64,000 nt of DNA, taken from positions 1-64,000 of the forward strand of contig JBBDWM010000041.1 in the NCBI GenBank assembly GCA_040902845.1, in the 5' to 3' direction. Below, one piece after another: positions 8,174 through 16,395 of this stretch. The notes beneath the pieces are model-generated. The model worked only from the letters and a program-made list of their open reading frames with translations, had not been told where the DNA came from and searched no databases. Source of the stretch: JALYNX01 sp040902845 (GTDB taxonomy: Bacteria > Actinomycetota > Acidimicrobiia > Spongiisociales > ZC4RG35). The stretch's first letter is position 1; every line of letters begins with the position of its first letter. The position numbers were made by a program, and so were the translations under genes.

Positions 8174-9430
8174 CTACGGCTCGCCGGTGCCAGGCGTCGG
8201 GGGCACTTCGGTGATGATTCGCGCTCCCCTGCGGAACGTCAGATAGCTCCAGGCCCAAGACGCCAGGACGAAGAATCGGTTCCTGAACCCGATCAGATAG
8301 AAGATGTGGATCGCCAGCCAGGCGAACCAGGCAGGAAACCCGGAGAAGTCCAACCTCGGGAAATGGGCTACACCTCTCGCTCTTCCGATAGTCGCGAGGG
8401 TGCCTTTGTCCCGGTAGCGGAATCGAGACCGCGGCTCACCGCCCAGGTCTGACCGGATCGCTCGGGCGGCATGACGCCCCATCTGCATCGCCGCCGGCGC
8501 CACCCCCGGCACCCCTGGGACCACCGCCAGATCACCCACAACGAACACCTCCTGGTGTCCCGGCAACGACAGATCCTCACCGACCACAACTCGCCCCGAC
8601 CGATCGGTTTCGGCTTCCAGCCTGCCTCCCAGAGTCGACGCCTTCACCCCTGCCGCCCAAAGCACGTTCGCCGCTTCGATCCGCTCCCCCCCAACCAGAC
8701 CCACCCCCGAATCGTCCACCATTTCCACCAGGGCACCCGTCCGGACCTCGACACCGAGACTCTCCAATTGGCGACGAGCACTGTCGGACAGAGGTTCGGG
8801 ATAGACCGGCAGCACCCGATCGGTCCCCTCCACCAGAATCACCCGTGCCGAACCGGGGTCGATGGCGTGGAACTCCCTCTCCATGGAATGGACCGCGATC
8901 TCGATCAAGGCCCCGGCGAGCTCGACCCCGGTGGGGCCACCTCCCACCACGACGAACGTCAAGAGCCGCTCGGCGGACTCCGGGTCCCGCTCCGCCGCCT
9001 CGAAGGCCGCCAGGATTCGGCCCCGGATATGCAAGGCATCCTCGATCGTTTTCAAGCCGGGGGCGACCTCGGCCCACTCGTCTTTGCCGAAATAGGAGTG
9101 GGTGGCGCCGGCAGCGACGACCAAATACTCGTAGGCCACTTCAGTGCTGTCCTCGAGCCGCACGACTCGTCGGTCGAGGTCGATCCCGGTCACCTCGGCG
9201 AGGAGGATCCCGGTGATGTTCGATTGACCTCGGAAGATGGACCGAATCGGATAGGCGATGTCACTCGGGTTCAGCGCCGCCGCCGCCACCTGGTACAGCA
9301 GCGGCTGAAACAAGTGGAAGTTCCGTCGATCGATGATCGTGACTTCGACCGGCGCCCCCTTCAAAGCCTTGGCTGCGTTGAGCCCGGCGAAACCGGCCCC
9401 GATGATCACAACCTTGGGGAGCCGGCTCAC
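8174..9430 (-). CDS. ndh: Type II NADH dehydrogenase (NDH-2 family)
   Basis: This is a single-subunit FAD enzyme that passes electrons from NADH to the quinone pool without pumping protons. It is 418 residues. The FAD Rossmann motif VVIIGAGFAGLNAAKAL is at 6-22 and the NAD Rossmann motif VVVGGGPTGVELAGAL near 161-176. NDH-2 signature FHLFQPLLYQVAAA lies near 42-55, and the second FAD motif VFVVGDLA near 293-300. C-terminal hydrophobic stretches (WFAWLAIHIFYLIGF) fit membrane association. It overlaps rdgB by 4 bp and ends a run of coupled genes on the minus strand. Confidence 0.9.
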   Translation of the reverse strand: MSRLPKVVIIGAGFAGLNAAKALKGAPVEVTIIDRRNFHLFQPLLYQVAAAALNPSDIAYPIRSIFRGQSNITGILLAEVTGIDLDRRVVRLEDSTEVAYEYLVVAAGATHSYFGKDEWAEVAPGLKTIEDALHIRGRILAAFEAAERDPESAERLLTFVVVGGGPTGVELAGALIEIAVHSMEREFHAIDPGSARVILVEGTDRVLPVYPEPLSDSARRQLESLGVEVRTGALVEMVDDSGVGLVGGERIEAANVLWAAGVKASTLGGRLEAETDRSGRVVVGEDLSLPGHQEVFVVGDLAVVPGVPGVAPAAMQMGRHAARAIRSDLGGEPRSRFRYRDKGTLATIGRARGVAHFPRLDFSGFPAWFAWLAIHIFYLIGFRNRFFVLASWAWSYLTFRRGARIITEVPPTPGTGEP

Positions 9431-9999
9431 TCGAGCACCGCGGCCAGAGCCCGCAGGGCACGTGCCCGATGCGAGAGCCGGTTCTTCTCATCGAGGGACA
9501 TCTCGGCGAGGGTGCGGCCATCGACCTCGAATACCGGGTCGTATCCGAAACCACCCCCTCCACGCCGCTCAGTCGTGATTACTCCGTCGACCGAGCCCTC
9601 GGCCACGACCTCAACACCATCGGGGAACACCAGGGCAACCACGGTCCGGAAGCTGGCTCTGCGATCTTCCACGCCCTCCATCTCCCTGAGCAGGAGGCTG
9701 ACATTCTCGGCGTAACTCGCCATCGGCCCCGCAAAGCGGGCGGTGCTCACCCCGGGACGACCGCCAAGAGCCTCAACCTCCAACCCGGTGTCGTCGGCCA
9801 CCGCCGGCAACCCGACAGCTTCCGCAACTGCCCGCGCCTTGAGGAGCGCGTTTTCCTCCAGGGTGGCACCGGTCTCCTCGATTTGGGGCCAATCCAATCC
9901 GAGGACGATCTCCCCCGCGACCGCGAGTGGATCGAGGACGTCTTCAATCTCGGTGATCTTGTCAGGATTCTTGGAGGCGACGACCAGCCTCGGGATCAC
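9427..9999 (-). CDS. rdgB: RdgB/HAM1 non-canonical purine NTP pyrophosphatase
   Basis: The enzyme hydrolyses ITP, dITP and XTP to the monophosphates and so keeps deaminated purines out of nucleic acids. The 190-residue sequence has the family motifs SKNPDK at 9-14, the metal-site region ADDTGLEVEALGG at about 67-79, SARF-like STARFAG and GFGYDPVF near 149-156. It overlaps rph by 4 bp (start at 9999, rph stop at 9996) and ndh by 4 bp. The rph-rdgB pair is a common bacterial neighbourhood. Confidence 0.95.
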   Translation of the reverse strand: MIPRLVVASKNPDKITEIEDVLDPLAVAGEIVLGLDWPQIEETGATLEENALLKARAVAEAVGLPAVADDTGLEVEALGGRPGVSTARFAGPMASYAENVSLLLREMEGVEDRRASFRTVVALVFPDGVEVVAEGSVDGVITTERRGGGGFGYDPVFEVDGRTLAEMSLDEKNRLSHRARALRALAAVLE

Positions 10000-10697
10000 C
10001 CTGAAACCGCCTCCCGCTGAAGAGCATGAAGCTCAGAGATTCCCTTCGCGGCCAGGTCGAGCAAGCCATCGAGATCCGAACGGCTGAAGAGGGCTCGTTC
10101 GGCCGTCCCCTGCACCTCCACGAGGAGGCCCCGGCCCGACATCACCACGTTCATGTCTACTTCAGCCGCCGAATCGCTCTCATAGTCGAGGTCGAGCCTG
10201 GCAATCCCGTCGACAATCCCCACCGAAACCGCAGCGACCTCGTCGATGATCGGATTCCGGACGATGACCCCTCGACCCAGTCCGTCCTCGAACGCCTGAT
10301 GCAGCGCAACCCAGGCGCCGGTGATGGCGGCGGTCCGGGTCCCGCCGTCGGCTTCGATGACATCACAGTCCACTCTGGCCATGGCCTCACCCAAGATCTT
10401 CAAGTCGACCGCAGCACGAAGCGAACGCCCGATCAGCCGCGAGATCTCCTGGGCACGGCCCCCGGACACATGGTCACGCCGCACCCGCTCGGATGATGCC
10501 CCGGGGAGCATGGCGTACTCGGCCGTCACCCAGCCCTTGCCCGAGTCCTTCATCCACCTCGGTACCTCGGCCTCTACCGAGGCCGTGCACAGGACTTTGG
10601 TCCGCCCAAAGGAGATCAGGACCGAGCCCGGGGTGGCTTCCGTGAACCCCAACTCCATCGACACGGGGCGCAGCTGATCCGGTTCGCGCTCAGTCAT
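9996..10697 (-). CDS. rph: Ribonuclease PH
   Basis: RNase PH is a phosphate-dependent exonuclease that trims tRNA 3' ends. At 233 residues it is of usual length. The conserved N-terminus (LRPVSMELGFTEATPGSVLISFGRTKVLCTA..) and the phosphate-binding region around GGTRTAAITGAWVAL are present, as is the SERVRRDHVSGGRAQEI segment with its RNA-binding arginines. It is translationally coupled to rdgB. A short 12-bp gap follows the MBL hydrolase gene. Confidence 0.95.
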   Translation of the reverse strand: MTEREPDQLRPVSMELGFTEATPGSVLISFGRTKVLCTASVEAEVPRWMKDSGKGWVTAEYAMLPGASSERVRRDHVSGGRAQEISRLIGRSLRAAVDLKILGEAMARVDCDVIEADGGTRTAAITGAWVALHQAFEDGLGRGVIVRNPIIDEVAAVSVGIVDGIARLDLDYESDSAAEVDMNVVMSGRGLLVEVQGTAERALFSRSDLDGLLDLAAKGISELHALQREAVSG

Positions 10698-10709
10698 CGG
10701 AACCCAAAG

Positions 10710-11453
10710 CTAGACATCGAACTGGGCCCCCGGTGTCGCCACCGCAACCGGACGGTCGAATGTTTGCTCGGCCTCATGCACCGATCTTGCGACGTCGAGA
10801 TAGGGCGGAATGTGAGTCAGCACCACCCGCTTCGCACCGACCTCGCGTGCGATCAACCCTGCCTCGCTTGCGGTCAGGTGATGGGGATAATCGGCCACCC
10901 CCCCTTCTCCCTGATATCCGGCCTCAGTGAGGAACACGTCTACGTCCCTGGCCATTTCCCTCCAGCCACCATTCGGACCGGTGTCACCAGTGAAGAACAG
11001 AGTCCGATGGTTGGCTTCCCATCTCGAGCCCACGGTGGGAACCGAATGGTCCATCTCGGCGAAACTCACGGTGAAGGTGCCGATTTCGACAGTGTCACCG
11101 CTCCAAACCGGGTGAAAGTCATAACAGCGCTCCAAATGTGAGCCCTGACCCTGATCGAGAAAGGATGACAGGCGGTCCCACACCGACTGCGGTGCGTAAA
11201 GAGGGATTCCGGTGCGGGGCTCGGGTCGATAGGTCCACGAATGGAAGGCGGTCATCAGGTCCGAGCAGTGATCGGGGTGCTGATGAGATATGACGATGGC
11301 ATCGATCAGATCAGGCTCGACCGGCAAGGCGGTGAAGGTGCCGGGACCGGCGTCGCACCAGACCCGGGTTCCCTCCTGTTCGATCAAATAGCCAGAAGCG
11401 GGCCGTCCCGGGACGGGGAAGGTGCCCGAGGAGCCCATCACATGCACCCTCAC
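10710..11453 (-). CDS. Metallo-beta-lactamase fold hydrolase
   Basis: The protein is 247 residues from a GTG at 11453, chosen because GTGA overlaps the pdxH stop. Longer in-frame starts would overlap pdxH. The MBL metal motif SHQHPDHCSD, a later His (EMDHSVPT) and FTGDTGPN with the bridging Asp are present, together with DVFLTEAGYQG and VLTHIPPY. The pattern is like the RNase Z / phosphodiesterase branch (MGSSGTFPVPGRPASGYLI at the N-terminus). In actinobacteria this family often sits next to rph-rdgB as here. The substrate is unknown; cyclic nucleotide phosphodiesterase activity is possible. Confidence 0.85.
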   Translation of the reverse strand: MRVHVMGSSGTFPVPGRPASGYLIEQEGTRVWCDAGPGTFTALPVEPDLIDAIVISHQHPDHCSDLMTAFHSWTYRPEPRTGIPLYAPQSVWDRLSSFLDQGQGSHLERCYDFHPVWSGDTVEIGTFTVSFAEMDHSVPTVGSRWEANHRTLFFTGDTGPNGGWREMARDVDVFLTEAGYQGEGGVADYPHHLTASEAGLIAREVGAKRVVLTHIPPYLDVARSVHEAEQTFDRPVAVATPGAQFDV

Positions 11454-12094
11454 GGCGCCAGCCTTTGCATCACCCAAGCGGCTCCGGCCCTCGAATATCG
11501 AACCCGATCGTGGAAGCGGTTTGGCTGGCCCTGCCAGAACTCGACGCTGTCCGCCGACAACCGCCACCCACCCCAGGATTCGGGTCTCGGCACCGTGCCC
11601 TCGCCGAACTCGGCATCGAGAGTGGCGAAACGTAGATCCAATTCCTCACGGGAGACGATCGGTGTGCTCTGTCTGGAAGCGTGGGCGGCGATCTGGGCTC
11701 CCCTTGGTCTAGTCGCAAAATAGGCGTCGGCCAGCTCGGCTTCCACCGCCGTGACCGGTCCTTCGAACCGGACCTGTCGGTGCAGGGGGGTCCACACGAA
11801 GGTGGCGGCCGCCCACGGATTGGCCTCGATCTCGACACTCTTCCGTGAACCGAGGCCGGTGTAGAACACCACTCCCCCGCCGTCGAAGCCTTTCATCAGG
11901 ACCGCGCGCCCCGATGGCCGCCCGTCTGGCGCGGCGGTTGAGAGAACGAAAGCGTTCGGCTCGTCGATACCTGCCGCAACCACGGCGGAGAACCAGTCGT
12001 TGAATTGGGTGTAGGGATCTGCTGCCATCTCCCCTTCGACGAGCCCTTGAGCCTCGTACTCCCGGCGAAGACGAGCGATCCGGTCGTCAGTCAC
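11450..12094 (-). CDS. pdxH: Pyridoxine/pyridoxamine 5'-phosphate oxidase
   Basis: PdxH is an FMN oxidase that makes pyridoxal 5'-phosphate. The 214-residue sequence contains DPYTQFNDWF near 26-35, the FMN region PDGRPSGRAVLMKGFDGGGVVFYT and KSVEIEANPWAA, and the C-terminal signature FWQGQPNRFHDRVRY followed by the characteristic RLAP end. The downstream MBL gene overlaps it by 4 bp. Confidence 0.95.
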   Translation of the reverse strand: MTDDRIARLRREYEAQGLVEGEMAADPYTQFNDWFSAVVAAGIDEPNAFVLSTAAPDGRPSGRAVLMKGFDGGGVVFYTGLGSRKSVEIEANPWAAATFVWTPLHRQVRFEGPVTAVEAELADAYFATRPRGAQIAAHASRQSTPIVSREELDLRFATLDAEFGEGTVPRPESWGGWRLSADSVEFWQGQPNRFHDRVRYSRAGAAWVMQRLAP

Positions 12095-12156
12095 GCTTCC
12101 GACGATAGCCTCGCCGGGGTGAGTCGGGACCGACGCCGGTCAGCTCAGACCAGGGC

Positions 12157-13296
12157 TCAAAGCCGCTTTGCCACCTCATCCAACATGACCTCGGTGGCGC
12201 CGCCGCCGATCGATGCGATCCGGACGTCGCGGTAGAGACGCTCGACCGCAGTCCCAGCGATGAAACCCATCCCGCCATAAAACTGGACACAGTCGTAGAG
12301 GACGCGATTGGCCAACTCTCCCACGTACGCCTTCACCTCAGAAACCTCGCGAACAGCGTCTTCTCCCTGATCGGTGAGCCATGCGGCCCGATAGGTCAGC
12401 TCCCGACCGGCATCGATCTCGGTCTGTCGCATCGCAATCCTCTGACGGATCGCCTGCTTCTCCCATAACGCCGAACCGAAAGCCTGTCTTTGTTTGACGT
12501 ACTCGACTGTCAACTCCACAGCCCGCTGCGACTCCCCGAGGGCCTGGCCCATGATGGCGAGACGCTCGTTCTGGAAACTGGACATGATGTAGTAGAAGCC
12601 CTGATTCTCCTCCCCGATCAGATTGTCCTCGTGGACCCAGACGTCCTCGAAGACCAACTCCGCGGTGTCGGAGGCGTGCCATCCCATCTTCTCGAGCGTG
12701 CGCCCGGTGCTAAACCCGTCGGTCCCCTTCTCAACCGCGAAGATCGAGACCCCGCGCGACCCCTTCACATCAAGGTTGGTCTTGGCAGCCACCAGGACCA
12801 GATCGGCGATGGCGCCATTGGTGATGAACATCTTGGTCCCGTTGAGGACAAAGCCCTCACCCTCGCGCCGCGCCGTGGTCCGAATCGCGGCCACATCCGA
12901 GCCGGCATCTGGTTCGGTGATGGCTATGGCGGTTATCACCTCACCGCTGGCGAATCTGGGAAGCCAAGCAGCCTTCTGCTCGAGCGTGCCGAAATTGAGC
13001 ACATATGGAACCGCCAGGTCGGTGTGGACCAGAACGGTGATGGTGAACCCGCCGAAGGTGGATCGGCCCAGTTCCTCGGCGAATACCACCGAGGCCAGGG
13101 CACCCAGCCCGATCCCACCGTGCTCCTCGGGGATGCGGAGCCCGAAGAAACCGAGCTTTCCCATGTCGTCCAGAACCTCTCTGGGAACGCCTCCCGTCTC
13201 CCATGCGGCGGCCCTGGGGACGATCTCACGCTCCACATAGGCTCGGGTCTGGGCCCTGATCGCCTCGAGATCCTCGGTCATGTAGATCGACTTCAT
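12157..13296 (-). CDS. Acyl-CoA dehydrogenase
   Basis: This FAD enzyme carries out the alpha,beta-dehydrogenation of an acyl-CoA. It has 379 residues with the three-domain fold: EEHGGIGLGAL, the flavin/substrate motif TAIAITEPDAGSD near 121-133, LNGTKMFITNG and YGGMGF near 345. The usual catalytic Glu position in an IYEGT motif is IGGGATEV here, while FQNERLAIMG supplies a Glu at the position used by isovaleryl- and long-chain-type enzymes. Its start overlaps the HMG-CoA lyase stop by 4 bp, which fits leucine or branched-chain catabolism, but substrate cannot be fixed from sequence. Confidence 0.9.
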   Translation of the reverse strand: MKSIYMTEDLEAIRAQTRAYVEREIVPRAAAWETGGVPREVLDDMGKLGFFGLRIPEEHGGIGLGALASVVFAEELGRSTFGGFTITVLVHTDLAVPYVLNFGTLEQKAAWLPRFASGEVITAIAITEPDAGSDVAAIRTTARREGEGFVLNGTKMFITNGAIADLVLVAAKTNLDVKGSRGVSIFAVEKGTDGFSTGRTLEKMGWHASDTAELVFEDVWVHEDNLIGEENQGFYYIMSSFQNERLAIMGQALGESQRAVELTVEYVKQRQAFGSALWEKQAIRQRIAMRQTEIDAGRELTYRAAWLTDQGEDAVREVSEVKAYVGELANRVLYDCVQFYGGMGFIAGTAVERLYRDVRIASIGGGATEVMLDEVAKRL

Positions 13297-14204
13297 TTGG
13301 CTCCCTCAGCCGCCAGGATGGCGCGCCCGGCCTTGCTGTTGTAGGTGAGTTCGTGTGCGTCGCAGAAGTCATGGGACACACGGGCGACTCCGGCCATGTC
13401 GATGTCATGGCCGATCCCAAGACCGTCGAGCAGCCAGAGAAGGTCCTCGGATGCCACATTCCCGGTGGCTCCCGGGGCGTAGGGGCATCCTCCGAGACCG
13501 CCGGCCGAGGAGTCCATCTTGTCGATCCCCCGCTCCAACGCCACCATCGTGTTGGCGATCGCCTGCCCATAGGTGTCGTGAAAATGGACCCCAACCCGAT
13601 CGACCGCCACCCGATCGAGCACGTCGTCGAGAAGTCGAGCGATGTGAGCCGGTGTCGCTTTGCCAAGGGTCTCGCCGAGGAACACCTGATCCACTCCCCA
13701 CTCCACGAGGGTCTCGGCGAGATGCGCCACCCAATCGGGGTCCTGCTCACCCTCGAACGGGCAATGGGTGACGGTGGAGACATAGCCGCGGAAGCTCACT
13801 CCACCGGGCGCTTCGGTGAGGATCCGCCTGATGCGATGCATCGACTCGTCCACCGTCGCGTTGATGTTGCGTTCGCTGAAGGTGTCCGAGGCTGCGGTGA
13901 GGAGCCCGATCTTGGTCACACCGGCCTTGAGCGCCGACTCCAGGCCCTTCATGTTGGGAACCAACCCCCACAACTCGAGGTCGTCGCGGCCCTTCAGACC
14001 GGCCACGACCTCCGTCCCATCGGCCATCTGAGGAACGGCCTTCGGGCTCACAAACGACACCGCGTCGAAGGAGCGCAACCCAGTGTCGGCAAGAGCCTCG
14101 ATCAGGTCGATCTTGGATTGGGTCGGGATCGTGACACCGAGAGACTGCAACCCGTCACGGGGAGACGACTCTGTGATCGACACCCGGGAGGGCAGACTGC
14201 TCAC
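13293..14204 (-). CDS. mvaB: Hydroxymethylglutaryl-CoA lyase
   Basis: The enzyme cleaves HMG-CoA to acetyl-CoA and acetoacetate, the last step of leucine degradation. The 303-residue TIM barrel has the substrate/metal motif ESSPRDGLQ near 13-21, the metal ligands HFHDTYGQ and the glycine-rich active-site loop GLGGCPYAPGATGN with catalytic Cys. It is transcribed ahead of, and overlaps, an acyl-CoA dehydrogenase. Together they suggest a branched-chain acyl-CoA route. Confidence 0.93.
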   Translation of the reverse strand: MSSLPSRVSITESSPRDGLQSLGVTIPTQSKIDLIEALADTGLRSFDAVSFVSPKAVPQMADGTEVVAGLKGRDDLELWGLVPNMKGLESALKAGVTKIGLLTAASDTFSERNINATVDESMHRIRRILTEAPGGVSFRGYVSTVTHCPFEGEQDPDWVAHLAETLVEWGVDQVFLGETLGKATPAHIARLLDDVLDRVAVDRVGVHFHDTYGQAIANTMVALERGIDKMDSSAGGLGGCPYAPGATGNVASEDLLWLLDGLGIGHDIDMAGVARVSHDFCDAHELTYNSKAGRAILAAEGAK

Positions 14205-14243
14205 TCCAGAGACGGTACCCGCCGGTTCACCGCAATCCCTGGC

Positions 14244-14561
14244 TCAGCCCTCCAGCTTGAGCTGGGCGTAGGTCTCGATGCGCCGAACATGGGCCCCACT
14301 TCGACCGAGGCGGTTCCCGATCTCCCCATAGCTCTCACCTCGGGCACGCAACTTCATCACCACTCGCTCCAGGGGACGAAGGCTGCCGTCGCCAACGACC
14401 TGACTCACCGGCGACCCAGCTCTCAGATCGATCATGCGCAGAATTCTGATGACAGTGCCCGGCTTCTTGCCGACGCGTCGCGAGATCTCGGGAATCTCCA
14501 GACCGGACTCGCTCAGCCGAACAATGACCCTCTCGATTGGTCGTAGGTCCTGATGTGCCAT
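14244..14561 (-). CDS. Small protein of two tandem helix-turn-helix repeats
   Basis: The 105-residue protein is an internal duplication. Residues about 6-47 (LRPIERVIVRLSESGLEIPE...) and 62-101 (LRPLERVVMKLRARGESYGE...) align, each ending in an HTH recognition helix (ISRRVGKKPGTVIRI, IGNRLGRSGAHVRRI). Each unit resembles the sigma-70 region 4/LuxR type of HTH. It likely binds DNA, possibly as a regulator of the neighbouring ferredoxin gene 12 bp upstream. I know no named family for it. Confidence 0.75.
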   Translation of the reverse strand: MAHQDLRPIERVIVRLSESGLEIPEISRRVGKKPGTVIRILRMIDLRAGSPVSQVVGDGSLRPLERVVMKLRARGESYGEIGNRLGRSGAHVRRIETYAQLKLEG

Positions 14562-14573
14562 TCGCTGCTCCTT

Positions 14574-14888
14574 CTATCCGAGAACCGCATCCTCCCGATA
14601 GGGCTCGATCATGATGCATTCCCCCGGGCACTCCTCGGCAGACTCGATGGCATCGGCAATCAATGCGTCGGGGATGCGGGCAAGACCACGTGAGCCCTCA
14701 GGGCCGTGCCCTTCGCCCTCCTTGGCGTCAAACACGACGGTGCGCCCGAAATACTTGGCCTCCTCTTTGACCACCCACAGACCGTCGTCCCGCCCGACGA
14801 AAACATCGGGGGTGATCTCTTCACAGATGCCGTCACCGGTGCAGAGGTCCTGGTCGATCCAGACCATCAATTGCGTTTTTTCGGCCAT
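14574..14888 (-). CDS. Single-cluster ferredoxin
   Basis: The 104-residue protein has DLCTGDGIC near the N-terminus and ECPGEC near the C-terminus, the pattern of actinobacterial one-cluster ferredoxins. The usual middle cysteine of the first motif is Asp or Gly here (C-x5-C), so a 3Fe-4S or a 4Fe-4S with a non-Cys ligand is possible. The ATG at 14888 follows a GAGGTG Shine-Dalgarno; the longer upstream frame would overlap the next gene. It carries an insert (about 40-75) compared with 60-residue ferredoxins. The electron partner is unknown. Confidence 0.85.
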   Translation of the reverse strand: MAEKTQLMVWIDQDLCTGDGICEEITPDVFVGRDDGLWVVKEEAKYFGRTVVFDAKEGEGHGPEGSRGLARIPDALIADAIESAEECPGECIMIEPYREDAVLG

Positions 14889-14925
14889 GTGGTTCACCTC
14901 GATCTGAAGGGCCGTCCCCGCGACC

Positions 14926-15450
14926 CTATCGGATCGGCAGGCGCTCCAGAACAAACACCCGGATCCGACGATGAGAGGCCCGCTCTCCATAGTAGGAATA
15001 GCCCGGATAGAGCGAGGCGGCAAGCTCCCAGATACCCGACTCCTCGTCCGGCTGGGCCGGTCTGGCATGGCCCGGCACCGAGGCACCGCGATATGAGAGA
15101 TTCACTCTCGGATCATTCTCGATGTTGTGGACCCAGGCCGGGGTCCGGTTCTGACCAAAGCTGGTCCCGAGCAACGCGAGATCGTCGCCGATCGGGAACG
15201 CAATCAGCGGAACGGTGCGCGGGGCGCCGCTGCGGGCACCGATGGTGGTCACCCAGATCGGCGGCAGCCCGCTGAGCCCAGTGGTCAGGGTGGTTCGGCC
15301 AGCAGTGACTCGGAATGTGAACCGGTCAACTTGCGGAAGGAGCTTTCGCATCACCGCGGACACCGGTTTGGTCGAGGCGAACCTCACCACCCAGCGCTGA
15401 ACCGCATTCTGAGTCCCGTATTCGTATCCGAGCTCGGAGGCCAGTCCCAC
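14926..15450 (-). CDS. F420-type (Ddn-like) nitroreductase family protein
   Basis: The core LPPIWVTTIGARSGAPRTVPLIAFPIGDD and LLGTSFGQNRTPAWVHNIENDPRVNL is the split beta-barrel signature of the deazaflavin (F420)-dependent nitroreductase family. About 174 residues are read from a GTG at 15450. ATG at 15351 or GTG at 15390 are alternatives, but LGYEYGTQNAVQR matches the N-terminus of relatives. The open frame continues upstream to 15612 only because it passes through tmRNA, so that part is not protein. The window also holds F420 biosynthesis genes cofD and cofE, so the cofactor is available. Substrate unknown. Confidence 0.8.
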   Translation of the reverse strand: MGLASELGYEYGTQNAVQRWVVRFASTKPVSAVMRKLLPQVDRFTFRVTAGRTTLTTGLSGLPPIWVTTIGARSGAPRTVPLIAFPIGDDLALLGTSFGQNRTPAWVHNIENDPRVNLSYRGASVPGHARPAQPDEESGIWELAASLYPGYSYYGERASHRRIRVFVLERLPIR

Positions 15451-15470
15451 GGCAGGATCGTAGGTTGACG

Positions 15471-15821
15471 TGGTGGAGGTGCGGGGAGTCGAACCCCGGT
15501 CCGTCGAGCCCTCAGCGTTGGCATCTCCGAGCGCAGTCGTCAGCGAGCTTTCGGCAACAGGAACTCTGACGACAAGTTTCCCCGTGCCTATCCGGAATTG
15601 TCTTAGCCCCACGGTCCCGAAATCCCGTGGAGAGCGTCCCGCAGTGCGACGCCCGATCCCTGCCGTGCGGGAGCCGGCCGGGCGGACGGGCTACTTAATT
15701 AGGCAGCCAGGGCGAAGTTATCTTCGGCACCTATTGGTTTTTCCGGTTTATTGACGGGGCCCCGGAGACCCCGGCTCGCTTCCAACGCATCAACACTCGA
15801 CGTCGAAACCGTTTCACCCCC
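15471..15821 (-). ncRNA. ssrA: tmRNA (SsrA)
   Basis: The 5' end GGGGGUG...GGUUUCGAC (from 15821) pairs with the 3' end CACCUCC before an encoded CCA (15471-15473). The 3' part has the T-arm GGTTCGACTCC. The tag reading frame ends at the TAA (15699-15701) and encodes a C-terminal AEDNFALAA, close to the common tag ending. The upstream codons GTC AAT AAA CCG GAA AAA CCA suggest the tag is about NKPEKPIG plus that end, but the resume codon is not certain. smpB lies 88 bp upstream on the same strand, and ClpXP, which degrades tagged proteins, is in the same window. Confidence 0.95.
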
Positions 15822-15909
15822 AAGGAGGTAAGCCAAGTTTAACCCGTTGCGGAGCTTGACTTGTACGGGTTTCTCTATGCAGGACGTCACGGATATGTGA
15901 CGCCCAGCA

Positions 15910-16395
15910 TTAGGAACGCGGTTTGCGGGCTCGGGCCACCGCCCGCGCCATGTCTCGGTCATGGTCGCGGTCGCGGAGGGTCTGCCGCTTGTCATAGGAG
16001 GTCTTTCCCTTGGCAAGGCCTATCTCGACCTTGACCTTGCCCTCCTTGAAGTAGACCTGGAGCGGCACCAGGGTCAGGCCCTTCTCGGCCACCTGCCCGG
16101 CGATCCTGTCGATCTCACGACGATGCAGCAGGAGCTTGCGATCTCGCTCGGGCTCATGCCCGCCTTCGCGGGCGAACTCGTAGGGGCCGATGTAGGAGCC
16201 GACCAGGAACATCTCGCCCCCACGAACCAAACCGTAGGAGTCCTTGAGATCCATCCGACCCTCGCGCAACGACTTGACCTCGGACCCGAGGAGGACCATG
16301 CCGGCCTCGAAGGTCTCCACCACGCTGTAGTTGTGCCGGGCGCGACGGTTGGTGGCGACCACCTTGATCCGCCCGGACGGGTCCGAGCGACTCAA
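15910..16395 (-). CDS. smpB: SmpB, tmRNA-binding protein
   Basis: SmpB binds the tRNA-like domain of tmRNA and brings it to stalled ribosomes. The 161-residue protein contains NRRARHNYSVVETFEAGMVL near 16-35, GSEVKSLREG and the C-terminal basic tail (TSYDKRQTLRDRDHDRDMARA...RKPRS) that enters the decoding site. The start is directly downstream of the ftsX stop (1 bp apart). It is followed by ssrA, the usual pairing. Confidence 0.97.
   Translation of the reverse strand: MSRSDPSGRIKVVATNRRARHNYSVVETFEAGMVLLGSEVKSLREGRMDLKDSYGLVRGGEMFLVGSYIGPYEFAREGGHEPERDRKLLLHRREIDRIAGQVAEKGLTLVPLQVYFKEGKVKVEIGLAKGKTSYDKRQTLRDRDHDRDMARAVARARKPRS

Noticed and set aside
8471..9715. 414-residue plus-strand ORF
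   Set aside because: It is the antisense of ndh and rdgB, His/Arg-rich and without motifs.
12490..13344. 284-residue plus-strand ORF
   Set aside because: It is opposite the acyl-CoA dehydrogenase and has no recognisable domain.
15451..15612. N-terminal extension of the nitroreductase-like protein
   Set aside because: It crosses the 3' end of tmRNA and encodes low-complexity sequence.
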